DNA from: Psychrobacter cibarius
Lineage (GTDB): Bacteria; Pseudomonadota; Gammaproteobacteria; Pseudomonadales; Moraxellaceae
NCBI GenBank assembly: GCA_030686115.1
Contig: CP131612.1
Coordinates: forward strand, 372,001 to 436,000
Reading direction: 5' to 3'
Length of the DNA: 64,000 nucleotides
The notes beneath the pieces are model-generated. The model was not told where the DNA came from, did no database searches, and saw only the letters and a list, made by a program, of their open reading frames with translations. Position 1 is the stretch's first letter. Each line of letters starts with the position of its first letter. The position numbers were made by a program, and so were the translations under genes. Below are positions 56,017 through 64,000 of this stretch, piece after piece.

Positions 56017-57612
56017 ATGGATATTATCAGTCATTTGACGCGTACAGTCAGCCCAGCCGTGCTGGAAGATGATCATAGTCCCGCTAAAAAGGGGCTGCTT
56101 GAACAGTTCTACGCTATTTTTGCGGCTCGCTTAGCGGATAACGATACTTATAATCGTTTTGCAAATGAGAATATCACTCGTGATGACCAAGGGTTTTATG
56201 ACCGTGTATGGAGCGATGATTCGCAACGTGATCAAATCGCTCGTGAGCTGGCAGGCAAGCATAATGTTGATGCAACGTCTTCGCGTGGACTGATAGCGAT
56301 GGCAGCGCCACTGGCTTTTCACGAAATCAAAAGCTTGGCAGGTACCACACCAGTGCCGCAGTTCCTAAATGATAATCTCGACAGTTACCAGCGTTATATC
56401 CCTGCTTGGGCAAGTGCCGTTCTGCCAGTCGGTGTGTTTGCAGCGACGCCTGCTGCTGGCGCGCGTATCTCTGATACGGTGAGCACCGCTCCATTGCAAC
56501 GCGAAGAAGAGCAGCAAGGCAGCTTTATGAAAGCATTGCTCCCCATTATTGGCTTGATTATTTTAGGCGCATTGGCTTGGGCTTTACTTCGTGGTTGTCA
56601 AGAGAACCCTGAGCCTGTCGCTACACCGGTGGCCACTGCCCAACAAGCAGCGCAGGGAGAGGGTCAGTTGGCAGTGGCAGGTGATATCGAGCCTGCATCA
56701 TTGCGCATTGCGACTGGTGAAAATAGTGAGCTGTATGCTTGCCGTATGAATGTGGGCGACGAGACCTTGCAGACCAATGTAATGAATGCGTTAACCAGTG
56801 CATTTGGTGAAGAAGCCAATAAATGCCGTGCTGATGTCGATGACAATTTTGCAGTAGATATGCCAGCAGCGGCTCAGCTAGCTACTATCTTGCCTATCGT
56901 CAAAAATGTACCAAATGCGAGCATGATCATCAAAGGTGATGTTATCACTGTCAATGCGCCTGATGCAGCGGCATTAGATAAGCTAGTGGCTGACTTACAA
57001 GCAGCTGTTCCTGCGATGACCATACAAGCCGAAGGACCGTTAGATTTGCAGGGTGAGATTGATAATAGTTTGGCAGCTGCGGATGTTGCTATGACCAATC
57101 TTGGTAAAAACCCAGATCCACGTGATGTGGCTCGTGCATTGAGTATTCAGGTGATCAACTTTGAAGTGGATGAAGCGGTCATTCCTGATGTCAATAAAGA
57201 GCTGCTTGACCGCGCTGCTAAGATTATCAAAGAAGTACCGAATATGAAGCTGACGATTATCGGTCATACTGACAGTCAGGCATCAGATTCTTACAATGTA
57301 GAATTGTCTCGTGATCGCGCTGAGGCAGTGAAAGAGTATTTGGTATCTCAAGGTGTTGATGCTAGTAAATTGATGACGAAAGGCATGGGTGAATCAGAGC
57401 CTATTGCTGATAACTCAACTGAGCAGGGTCGCTTCCGTAATCGCCGTATTGAATTTATAGTCAATGACGAGATGGCCAGTGCGAACGATGGTATGATTAT
57501 TAGTAATAACGCGCTTGACCCAGACTTAAACCCTTTGGATAGCAATAACGATGACTTGTTGCCTGATGGTGATGATGCCACTCAAGGTACGGCAGTAGAT
57601 CCAACCAATTAA
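56017..57612 (+). CDS. OmpA-family peptidoglycan-binding protein (paralogue 2)
   Basis: A 531-residue envelope protein. Order: helical cytoplasmic domain (1-150), membrane helix (about 173-195; LLPIIGLIILGALAWALL), BON-like domain (about 230-350; SELYACRMNVGDETLQTNVMN), then an OmpA_C domain (about 376-485) with the peptidoglycan-binding set TIIGHTDSQASDSYNVELS, RAEAVKEYLVSQGV and GRFRNRRIEF (Asp and Arg residues that hold diaminopimelate). The tail is acidic. It should tether the inner membrane to the cell wall. No cleavable signal peptide is seen. AGGAG upstream of the ATG. Terminator follows. Confidence 0.87.
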   Translation: MDIISHLTRTVSPAVLEDDHSPAKKGLLEQFYAIFAARLADNDTYNRFANENITRDDQGFYDRVWSDDSQRDQIARELAGKHNVDATSSRGLIAMAAPLAFHEIKSLAGTTPVPQFLNDNLDSYQRYIPAWASAVLPVGVFAATPAAGARISDTVSTAPLQREEEQQGSFMKALLPIIGLIILGALAWALLRGCQENPEPVATPVATAQQAAQGEGQLAVAGDIEPASLRIATGENSELYACRMNVGDETLQTNVMNALTSAFGEEANKCRADVDDNFAVDMPAAAQLATILPIVKNVPNASMIIKGDVITVNAPDAAALDKLVADLQAAVPAMTIQAEGPLDLQGEIDNSLAAADVAMTNLGKNPDPRDVARALSIQVINFEVDEAVIPDVNKELLDRAAKIIKEVPNMKLTIIGHTDSQASDSYNVELSRDRAEAVKEYLVSQGVDASKLMTKGMGESEPIADNSTEQGRFRNRRIEFIVNDEMASANDGMIISNNALDPDLNPLDSNNDDLLPDGDDATQGTAVDPTN

Positions 57613-57645
57613 TGCACAAAAGATTGATTGAGAAGTTATTTATTC

Positions 57646-57682
57646 AAAAAAACCGCACCTTTATAAGATGCGGTTTTTTATT
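57646..57682. terminator. Bidirectional terminator OmpA-family gene / nagZ
   Basis: AAAAAACCGCA, loop, TGCGGTTTTTT, with A-run and T-run on the two sides. Confidence 0.9.
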
Positions 57683-57694
57683 TTGTTAAGGCTA

Positions 57695-58780
57695 TTATTT
57701 ATAGGCGGTCGGATCTTTTAATTCAGTAGCGCTGCGAGTCGCTTGTGCCTCAGATTGAGGATTAAAAAAGGTTTGAGTCACGTTTTGCTTTGCCTGTTGC
57801 CAATAATCGAATTGTTGACAAGTTGATTCCAGATCACCTTGCCATGTTGGTATCTGTCCGCACATTGTTTTAATACGGTTTTGATTGGGATAAGGCAGCT
57901 CTTGTGCGGTCTCTGCGGCTTCATGGGCGGCGACGCGATCATTACAAACCAGCGCAATATCACAACCCGCTTCAATCGCGGCTTTCACACGTGCGCTGAC
58001 ATCGCCTGCGGCTTGAGCACCTGCCATACATAGATCATCAGAGAATAAGACCCCATCAAACTTTAGCTGATCCCGTATGATGTCCTTGAGCCAAATTTTA
58101 GAAAAACCTGCTGGCTTATCATCGACTTGCGAAAAAATAACATGGGCAGGCATTAAGGCATCAAGCCACGGTAAGGTTTGGGCAAAAGGCTGCATATCGC
58201 TATGCATAATCTCATCCAAGCTACGCGTATCGATGGCCTCAGCCACATGGGAGTCAGGGGCAATGGCGCCATGACCGGGGAAATGCTTGCCTGTGGTTGC
58301 CATGCCAGCGGCTTTCATACCGCGCATAAACTGCGTCGCCAGCGCAGTGATCGCTTGCGGCTCTTGATGAAAGCTACGATCCCCAATGACTTGGCTGATG
58401 CCATCTTTGTCAAGTACTGGGGCAAAACTGAGATCAATGCCCACGGCCAATACTTCTGTTGCCATTAGATAGCCACAATCGTAAGCACAGCTTAGCGCAT
58501 GGCTAGGCTCTTGATTGAATAATTCCCCAAGCCTGCCCATGGCGGGGAGTGGGGTAAAGCCATTGCGCAGGCGTGCGACTCGTCCACCTTCTTGGTCGAC
58601 GCCGATTAATATGTCCGGGTTGTGATAACGTATGTCGTCACACAACGCCCGTACTTGTGCGGCATCTGCAACGTTTCGGGCAAATAGAATCACCCCGCCC
58701 ACCTGTGCCTGTTTGATTAAGCTGACATCTTCTGCTGTCAGTGCGGTACTATCGATATCAATCATTAAGACGCCGTACAT
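57695..58780 (-). CDS. nagZ: Beta-N-acetylhexosaminidase NagZ
   Basis: NagZ removes N-acetylglucosamine from anhydro-muropeptides in cytoplasmic peptidoglycan recycling and feeds beta-lactamase induction. The family 3 glycoside hydrolase signature KHFPGHGAIAPDSH (about residue 163) carries the catalytic Asp-His pair; DQEGGRVARLR and SDDLCMAGA (nucleophile Asp) are conserved. Length 361 is close to the usual 340. The C-terminus has a polar extension. No signal peptide, as expected for NagZ. Confidence 0.95.
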   Translation of the reverse strand: MYGVLMIDIDSTALTAEDVSLIKQAQVGGVILFARNVADAAQVRALCDDIRYHNPDILIGVDQEGGRVARLRNGFTPLPAMGRLGELFNQEPSHALSCAYDCGYLMATEVLAVGIDLSFAPVLDKDGISQVIGDRSFHQEPQAITALATQFMRGMKAAGMATTGKHFPGHGAIAPDSHVAEAIDTRSLDEIMHSDMQPFAQTLPWLDALMPAHVIFSQVDDKPAGFSKIWLKDIIRDQLKFDGVLFSDDLCMAGAQAAGDVSARVKAAIEAGCDIALVCNDRVAAHEAAETAQELPYPNQNRIKTMCGQIPTWQGDLESTCQQFDYWQQAKQNVTQTFFNPQSEAQATRSATELKDPTAYK

Positions 58781-59331
58781 TGCGTAATCCTTATGGTGTT
58801 ATATATTGTTGTATGATCGGTTCAGATTCAAATAAATAAATGATGATAGCTGGCAGTGTGCCACTATTATCAAAACTGCTTTATTATGACAGTTATTATC
58901 AGATGAGCATAATGTGGCAGATGAATAGACTCAAATCAATTCGCGAGTGGGCATTGAATCGTCAATAAATGACCCAAATAATGATGAACAATAAATGTCA
59001 TAGAAAGTTTGGTATGTGCAGGCGTAGCGTGTAAGATTGCTTATACAGTTTGAGACAGTTGGATATCTATGTGCATGATAATATTGAGTGATTTTTAACA
59101 ATATATTAGCAAACAGCAATGGCATTTAGTGACCATAATTATTCAGAAAGTAGCATTTTAGAAAGTATCGTTTTAGATTTTAGAAACTATCATTGAATAC
59201 ATATTCGATTGATAATGGTAGATAAGTATTTCGTGACTTAAAGATAAAGCATTTATAGGCGGCGATTGATTCAGTCACTTTTGATTTTTATAAAACAAAT
59301 AATATTATTAACGTAAAATAACTAGGTATAT
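58781..59331. other. 551-bp divergent region nagZ / prc
   Basis: AT-rich without a credible gene. A short direct repeat (TTTTAGAAAGTATCGTTTTAG) occurs near 59155-59180. Promoters are expected for both sides. Confidence 0.45.
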
Positions 59332-61545
59332 ATGATGAAAAAACAACCAGCACAGTGGTTACTCAGTGCAGCGTCAGTGGGCATCGCCGGTATTATTCTC
59401 ACCCAGAGCTACGGGACGGCAATGGCCGACACCAATACTGAAGGCTTTGTACAAAACCCTGAACAAAAAGTCACCACTCGCCAAGTAGCCGCATTGCTGG
59501 ATCGTAGCCACTATTTGAATCAGCCGCTAGATAGCAAAACGGGCAGCGAAATCTTGTCTATGTATATCGATAGCCTTGACCCAAACCATACGTTGTTTTT
59601 GCAGTCTGATGTGGATGAGTTTAAGAAAAAATACGCCGATGAATTTGGTGCTCGCCTCAAGCGTGGCGACTTGTCTGCAGGAGTAGAGGTCTTTGAACGC
59701 TATCGCAAACGCTCAAATGAGTATTTTGCGATGGCGAGCAAGATGCTAAAAACCGATATTGATTTGACGAGTGATGATACGATCGTGCTCGACCGTGAAA
59801 AACTCAATCATTTTAAAACCAAAAAAGAGCAGCGTGATTATTGGACGCGTCAGCTTAAGTTTCAGCTGATGAGTATTACCTTGGGTCAAGAAGATGAAAA
59901 AGCCAAAGAAAAAGTATTCCTAAGCAATCCAGATATTACTCGTGGGCAAGATTTGGTGCGCAACGACCAACGTACACCAAGCGAGATTTTACAAAATCGT
60001 TTATCGCGACAGCAAGAGCAGTTTAAGCGTCTCACAAACGATGAAATCATGGAAACCATCTTAAATACGGCGATGCTGACTTACGATCCGCACAGTAATT
60101 ATTACGCACCGATTCAGGCCAACGAATTACAAATCCAATCTAGCTTGCAATTAGAAGGCATTGGCGTCTCTATTCGTCCTGATCGTAAAAACCCAGATTA
60201 TACTCGCATCGTGACCTTGGTCGATGGTGGTCCAGCAGCCAAATCTGGTCAGATTAAACCCAATGATTTGATTATCGGTATTGCCAAAGATGGCGAGAAC
60301 ATGACAGACGTGGTTGGCTGGTCAACGCGTGAGATTGTGAGCTTGATTCGCGGTAAACGTGGCACGTCAGTGACCATCAAAGTGCGTCAGCCAAATACTC
60401 CTGATGCTAGTGCCCGTAATGTGACGGTGGTGCGTGATATTATTCAACAAGAAGAGTCAGGGGTTAACCAGCGCGTGGTAGAAGTACAGCGCCCTAATAT
60501 TGATAAAACGCCAAAACGCATCGGCGTCCTTGAGATACCAAGCTTTTATCTGAATTATCAGGCACGCCGTAACGGTGAGGATTATCGCAGTGTCAGTATC
60601 GATACCGAAAAAGCATTGAAAGCGTTGAATAAAGAAAATATTGATGGCCTCGTGGTTGATTTGCGCAATAATCCAGGTGGTTCATTGGATGAAGTAGCAA
60701 AAATGCTTGGCTTCTTTATCAAGAGCGGGCCGATGGTGCAAATCCGTGACAATCGCGGCAACATCCAAGTCTACCGTGACGATGATGGCGGTGAGCAACT
60801 TTATGATGGCAAAGTGGTCGTTATTACCAACCTAGCGTCTGCCTCAGCCAGTGAGATATTTGCCGCGGCTATCCAAGATTACGGTCGTGGGCTAGTGGTT
60901 GGCAGTACGACAACGGGTAAAGGTTCAGCGCAGATTCAACTCGATAATTTGGCATTGGGTTCAGCCACTTTAACGCAGCGCAAATTCTATCGCATCACTG
61001 GTGGTAGTACGCAGAATAAAGGTGTGGTACCTGACGTAGAGTTGGTCAATATCTACGATGATGCCACTTTTGGCGAACGTGCGCAGAAAAAAGCGTTGCC
61101 TTGGGATACCATCAAAACGGCGCCTTACAAGCCTGAAGGTAAGTTCACTGACACGACGCTGGCGACACTTAACCAGCAGTCTAAAATTCGTCAAGAGCAA
61201 AACCCACAGTTTGTTTATCTATCAGCGCTAAACAACATTCGCGATATGGAAGATGAGAAAAAACCAATTCCACTTGATATCAATAGCCGCCGAGCTAAGA
61301 TGCAATTGATTGAAAAGCGTTCACTAGAGGCTGAAAATAAACGTCTTATTGCAACGGGTGAGCGCCCTTATGCAAATTGGAACACCTATCAAGCAGCAAT
61401 GGATGCAAAATTTGAAGAGCGCAGTCGCATGAAAGCCAAGGAGCGCCCAGAGCTACCGGAAGACGAAGCCTTCATCAATGAAGCGGCCTATATTATGCTG
61501 AGCGCTGAACCTAAAGCCTTGCTAAGCCCTGAAGAGAAGCTATAA
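59332..61545 (+). CDS. prc: Carboxy-terminal processing protease Prc (Tsp)
   Basis: Periplasmic protease that trims C-termini (for example PBP3) and degrades tagged proteins and hydrolases. The 737-residue protein has a signal peptide (WLLSAASVGIAGIILTQSYGTAMA), the Tsp N-terminal domain, a PDZ domain (about 280-370; LEGIGVSIRPD..GGPAAKSGQIKPND), the S41 core with GLVVDLRNNPGG, and the Ser505/Lys530 dyad (SASASEIFAA and TTGKGSAQ). A C-terminal DUF3340 helical region follows. Two adjacent ATGs at 59332 and 59335 both fit. Confidence 0.96.
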   Translation: MMKKQPAQWLLSAASVGIAGIILTQSYGTAMADTNTEGFVQNPEQKVTTRQVAALLDRSHYLNQPLDSKTGSEILSMYIDSLDPNHTLFLQSDVDEFKKKYADEFGARLKRGDLSAGVEVFERYRKRSNEYFAMASKMLKTDIDLTSDDTIVLDREKLNHFKTKKEQRDYWTRQLKFQLMSITLGQEDEKAKEKVFLSNPDITRGQDLVRNDQRTPSEILQNRLSRQQEQFKRLTNDEIMETILNTAMLTYDPHSNYYAPIQANELQIQSSLQLEGIGVSIRPDRKNPDYTRIVTLVDGGPAAKSGQIKPNDLIIGIAKDGENMTDVVGWSTREIVSLIRGKRGTSVTIKVRQPNTPDASARNVTVVRDIIQQEESGVNQRVVEVQRPNIDKTPKRIGVLEIPSFYLNYQARRNGEDYRSVSIDTEKALKALNKENIDGLVVDLRNNPGGSLDEVAKMLGFFIKSGPMVQIRDNRGNIQVYRDDDGGEQLYDGKVVVITNLASASASEIFAAAIQDYGRGLVVGSTTTGKGSAQIQLDNLALGSATLTQRKFYRITGGSTQNKGVVPDVELVNIYDDATFGERAQKKALPWDTIKTAPYKPEGKFTDTTLATLNQQSKIRQEQNPQFVYLSALNNIRDMEDEKKPIPLDINSRRAKMQLIEKRSLEAENKRLIATGERPYANWNTYQAAMDAKFEERSRMKAKERPELPEDEAFINEAAYIMLSAEPKALLSPEEKL

Positions 61546-61581
61546 ACCGTCAATATTGTCAGCCAAAAAGGCTGTGATTAA

Positions 61582-61611
61582 AATCCATGTAAGCATATGC
61601 TTACATGGATT
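61582..61611. repeat. Perfect 30-bp palindrome after prc
   Basis: The two 15-bp halves (AATCCATGTAAGCAT and its exact complement) meet without a spacer, 37 bp after the prc stop. As RNA it is a 13-bp stem. There is no T-run, so it is either a processing/stability hairpin or a protein-binding site. Confidence 0.85.
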
Positions 61612-61639
61612 GACGTTTATACCTCTTACTAACCATGAG

Positions 61640-61866
61640 GCAATCTGCGATTATAACTGTACGGCACGATTGAACGAAACGGTTCATTGATACTAGGGAT
61701 TGGTATCTCAAAGGTCGCATCAGGGATAGGTGGTTTGCTGATTAAGGATGATAAGGCTGGATGCCTGTCAGTTATAGGATACTCCGGGATTAGGTATCAT
61801 ATAACGATAACATGGATGGTTAGTGATAAAAGCCGCATAACGCTTGTCGTTATGCGGCTTTGTTAC
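61640..61866 (+). ncRNA. Candidate small RNA with orphan terminator
   Basis: The segment ends in a classic terminator but holds no convincing gene. It carries two copies of a small hairpin motif GATAC-x-GGGATT-x-GTATC at 61689-61707 and 61778-61798, about 90 bp apart. A TATAAC at 61652-61657 could be a -10, but no good -35 is seen. It may instead be a long prc 3' UTR. Weak evidence. Confidence 0.25.
61827..61862 (+). terminator. Orphan terminator between prc and slyD
   Basis: AAAAGCCGCATAACG, 5-nt loop, CGTTATGCGGCTTTG. About 280 bp after the prc stop. Confidence 0.8.
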
Positions 61867-62022
61867 GTCTGCTATATATTAATTGAGAAACACGACTAAC
61901 TAGCTAATAGGTGTTAATAGGTAACTCAGTAGCAGTGAATAGTTTGTAAGCCTGTCAGGTTGCTTAATGTACGCCTAAGAGGTTCATATTTTAAAAAGGT
62001 GATTGTGATAAATAATAGCCAT

Positions 62023-62060
62023 AAAAAAAGGTCAGTAGACAAAGCCACTGACCTTTTTTG
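62023..62060. terminator. Terminator of slyD (bidirectional)
   Basis: AAAAAAAGGTCAGT, loop, ACTGACCTTTTTT; flanked by A/T runs on both sides. Confidence 0.92.
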
Positions 62061-62119
62061 ACCAAATGGTAGTCTTAATAAAGACTACCATTTAACATTT
62101 CACTATACTCTAGAAGAGA

Positions 62120-62605
62120 TTAGTGCTCAACGCCACCAGCGCCATGGACATGACCATGGTTTAATTCGTCTTCGGTTGCTGCACGTACTTCTTGGATTTC
62201 AACATCAAACGTCAAACGCTTACCAGCCAATGGATGGTTTGCATCAACGGTCACTTCTTTGTCATTTACTTCAGTAACGGTAACTAGCATTACTTGTCCG
62301 CCAGCTTCTGACTGAAACTGCATACCCGGCTGGATATCTTCAACGCCTTGGAAGTTATCACGTGGTACATGTTGTACCGCTTGCTCTTGATATTCGCCGT
62401 AGCCATCAGCAGGTTCAACAACAGCATTGACTTGTTCGCCAGCAGATTTACCTTCTAGCTGTTGCTCAAGGCCTGGAATGATGTTGCTGTGGCCATGCAA
62501 ATACGCAAGTGGTTGACCTTCTGGTGATTGGTCAAGAATGTTGCCTTCGTCGTCTTTTAGTGTGTAATTGAATTTGACGGCAGTGTCTTTTGCAATAATA
62601 GTCAT
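62120..62605 (-). CDS. slyD: SlyD-type FKBP peptidyl-prolyl isomerase
   Basis: A 161-residue cytoplasmic FKBP-type isomerase and chaperone. The FKBP part (KFNYTLKDDEGNILDQS, PLAYLHGHSNIIPGLEQQLEG) surrounds the insert-in-flap chaperone domain (about 70-125; VPRDNFQGVEDIQPGMQF), and ANHPLAGKRLTFDVEIQEVR closes the fold. The C-terminal tail is short and His-rich (HGHVHGAGGVEH), a reduced form of the nickel-binding tail in E. coli SlyD. Single gene with terminator. Confidence 0.94.
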   Translation of the reverse strand: MTIIAKDTAVKFNYTLKDDEGNILDQSPEGQPLAYLHGHSNIIPGLEQQLEGKSAGEQVNAVVEPADGYGEYQEQAVQHVPRDNFQGVEDIQPGMQFQSEAGGQVMLVTVTEVNDKEVTVDANHPLAGKRLTFDVEIQEVRAATEDELNHGHVHGAGGVEH

Positions 62606-62938
62606 AAGTTATCCTAAATATATCTATGTAAAAAATTAAATACGGTTGCAATAAACCTAAAAAATCCAATCAGCAAGCCAAATAGCCACGTCATTAGTCA
62701 ATTATCATCAGTTTATTAAAGTAACTTTAGCAGTTAGCATCTTTAATTGAGATGGCTCATATAACTTTCAAGGTAAAAACAATAAAAAATGCTATTTTAT
62801 ACTGATAAATGTCGTTTTTTATGAAAATAAACACAGTTTTTTGTGGTTTGAAGACCGTAAATGGATATTCGGGGTTTGCCAGTTGCGTTTTTGGACAATG
62901 GCTTTTACCATAATGATATAAATAAGGATAAAAAGACA
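62606..62938. other. 333-bp divergent region slyD / M61 peptidase
   Basis: AT-rich with no gene; promoters for both sides expected. AAGGA at 62924-62928 precedes the ATG at 62939. Confidence 0.45.
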
Positions 62939-64000
62939 ATGACTTCATTTGCCAATGATTCACGCAATCAGCTATCAGATGCTAATACAATCAATAATCA
63001 CCATAAAGCAAAAACTGATATCAATTATCGACTCAATTTCGAGCGTTTTTCTGAGCACTTGGTTGATGTGTCACTCAATTTTACGGCAGTAAATGATGCA
63101 TCTCAACTTTGGATGCCAGCGTGGATACCAGGCAGTTATCTGATGCGTGAGTTTGCGCGCAACATTACCGCGGTGCATTATCAGGTGTTAGACAGCCAAA
63201 TCATGGATGACGATACTCACGAGACTTATCGCGCGCACAAAATAGATAAAAACACGTGGCAATTACCAAAAGCTAAGGCAGGGCAAGCCATCAATGTCCA
63301 CTATGAAGTGTACTGCTATGATTTATCGGTACGTACTGCCTATGTCGATCAGCAACGTTTGTATGGGAATTTCACCTCACTGGCATTGGCTGTAGAAGGG
63401 CAGGAGCATCGAGCTGTACAAGTCAGTTTAGCAGTGCCAGCAGCATTTTTAGCAGGTAAAGACGAGAGTCGGCTACTATTGGCATGTGGGTTAGAGTCTA
63501 CTCATCTACGTCTTGATGGGCAGCATAGCTATGGACTACAAGCAGGCAGTTATCACGACCTTATTGATTACCCGTTTGAGATTGCAGAGCAAGATAAGTT
63601 TGACTTTATTATTCAAGACAGTACGCATCAGACGCTACATCATCGTTTTTATCTCTCAGGTAAGCACAGTGCCAATATGGGCAGGCTACAGCAGGATGTC
63701 ACTCAGATCTGTCAGTGCTATTTAGATTGGTTGGGTGATGCGCCATTTAATGATTATACGTTTATGACCTTTGCCAGTGGTCAGGATTATGGTGGGCTTG
63801 AGCATATCAATTCGACCAGTCTCATTACGCCGCGCCGAGACTTACCAACTCTTGATGAGCCAAAAATACCAAGCGCCGATTATCAGCGATTTTTGGGCTT
63901 ATGCAGCCATGAGTATTTTCATTCGTGGTGGGTCAAAACGGTACGCCCAGATGTTATGTTGGATGTCGATTTGCGCCACGAGGCATTTACACCACTGCTA
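62939..64000 (+). CDS. M61-family metallopeptidase, 5' part (3' end outside window)
   Basis: The first 354 codons of a glycyl-aminopeptidase-like M61 peptidase; the frame is open to the window's right edge. The N-terminal beta domain shows WMPAWIPGSYLMREFARN, typical of M61. The zinc site is HEYFH (His324, Glu325, His328) in CSHEYFHSWWVKTVRP; GGLEHINSTS upstream is also conserved. A PDZ domain normally follows beyond the window. No signal peptide is seen; about 35 polar residues precede the domain. ATG 62939 has AAGGA ten bases upstream. Confidence 0.92.
   Translation, partial: MTSFANDSRNQLSDANTINNHHKAKTDINYRLNFERFSEHLVDVSLNFTAVNDASQLWMPAWIPGSYLMREFARNITAVHYQVLDSQIMDDDTHETYRAHKIDKNTWQLPKAKAGQAINVHYEVYCYDLSVRTAYVDQQRLYGNFTSLALAVEGQEHRAVQVSLAVPAAFLAGKDESRLLLACGLESTHLRLDGQHSYGLQAGSYHDLIDYPFEIAEQDKFDFIIQDSTHQTLHHRFYLSGKHSANMGRLQQDVTQICQCYLDWLGDAPFNDYTFMTFASGQDYGGLEHINSTSLITPRRDLPTLDEPKIPSADYQRFLGLCSHEYFHSWWVKTVRPDVMLDVDLRHEAFTPLL

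Larger units (their letters stand above)
61546..62119. other. 574-bp convergent gap prc / slyD
   Basis: Contains a perfect 30-bp palindrome (61582-61611), two related small hairpins, an orphan terminator (61827-61862) and the slyD terminator (62023-62060). A 70-codon open frame inside has no ribosome-binding site or recognisable product. Confidence 0.5.

Noticed and set aside
61687..61899. 70-codon open frame between prc and slyD
   Set aside because: It has no ribosome-binding site, runs through a strong terminator and shows no recognisable product.
1..64000. tRNA, rRNA, CRISPR arrays, transposases, integrases
   Set aside because: Intergenic regions were read for cloverleaf-like and TTCGAATC-type sequence, regular direct repeats and transposase motifs; none was found.

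Overview
The window is a chromosomal stretch from a gammaproteobacterium of the Moraxellaceae, most likely Psychrobacter. This rests on inference from protein content and gene order: mutS next to fdxA; engB, cytochrome c5, cytochrome c4; rnfH, bamE and divergent fur; pilU, pilT and divergent yggS; rne divergent from rluC; plus Asn/Gln/Asp-rich tails on housekeeping proteins. No rRNA or tRNA gene, CRISPR array, insertion sequence or prophage was seen.

Layout. 1-8.5 kb is a type IV pilus locus: the 3' part of pilY1, two minor pilins, a sigma-54-type promoter, the major pilin, a two-gene membrane cassette (an isoprenylcysteine methyltransferase-like protein and a beta-lactamase-fold serine hydrolase), and a second major-type pilin with its own sigma-54-like site. 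8.6-15.5 kb holds fdxA, mutS and secA, with a 15-bp tandem repeat upstream of secA. 15.8-23.7 kb holds a lipoprotein, two DUF2382 stress-type proteins, a thiolase, hom, a lipoprotein-type dsbC and a DUF808 membrane protein. 23.8-31.2 kb holds a very long RNase E, a 1.2-kb gene-free gap, rluC and a HAD phosphatase. 31.4-37.2 kb holds engB, two cytochromes c, a divergent NSS-like membrane protein, rnfH, bamE and fur. 37.3-42.1 kb holds pilU, pilT, yggS and a CNNM/CBS protein. 42.3-51.7 kb holds nadE, perM-like, pdxB, epmA, an SDR-like protein, yaiI, purK and purE. 51.8-64 kb holds a metallophosphatase, a rhomboid protease, two tandem OmpA-related paralogues, nagZ, prc, slyD and the 5' part of an M61 peptidase.

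How genes work together. PilY1, the pilins, PilT and PilU belong to the same pilus machine. SecA, BamE, DsbC, SlyD, Prc and NagZ serve envelope biogenesis and turnover. RNase E, RluC and EngB act on RNA and ribosomes. PurE with PurK, NadE, PdxB and Hom are biosynthetic.

The most unusual items are the methyltransferase/hydrolase pair between two paralogous pilins, each pilin with a GG-N10-GC promoter; a family of about 107-bp inverted-repeat-bounded (MITE-like) elements with three copies; the 15-bp repeat upstream of secA, which keeps two reading frames open; and the tandem OmpA paralogues, one of which has an Asn-rich tail in place of the peptidoglycan-binding domain.
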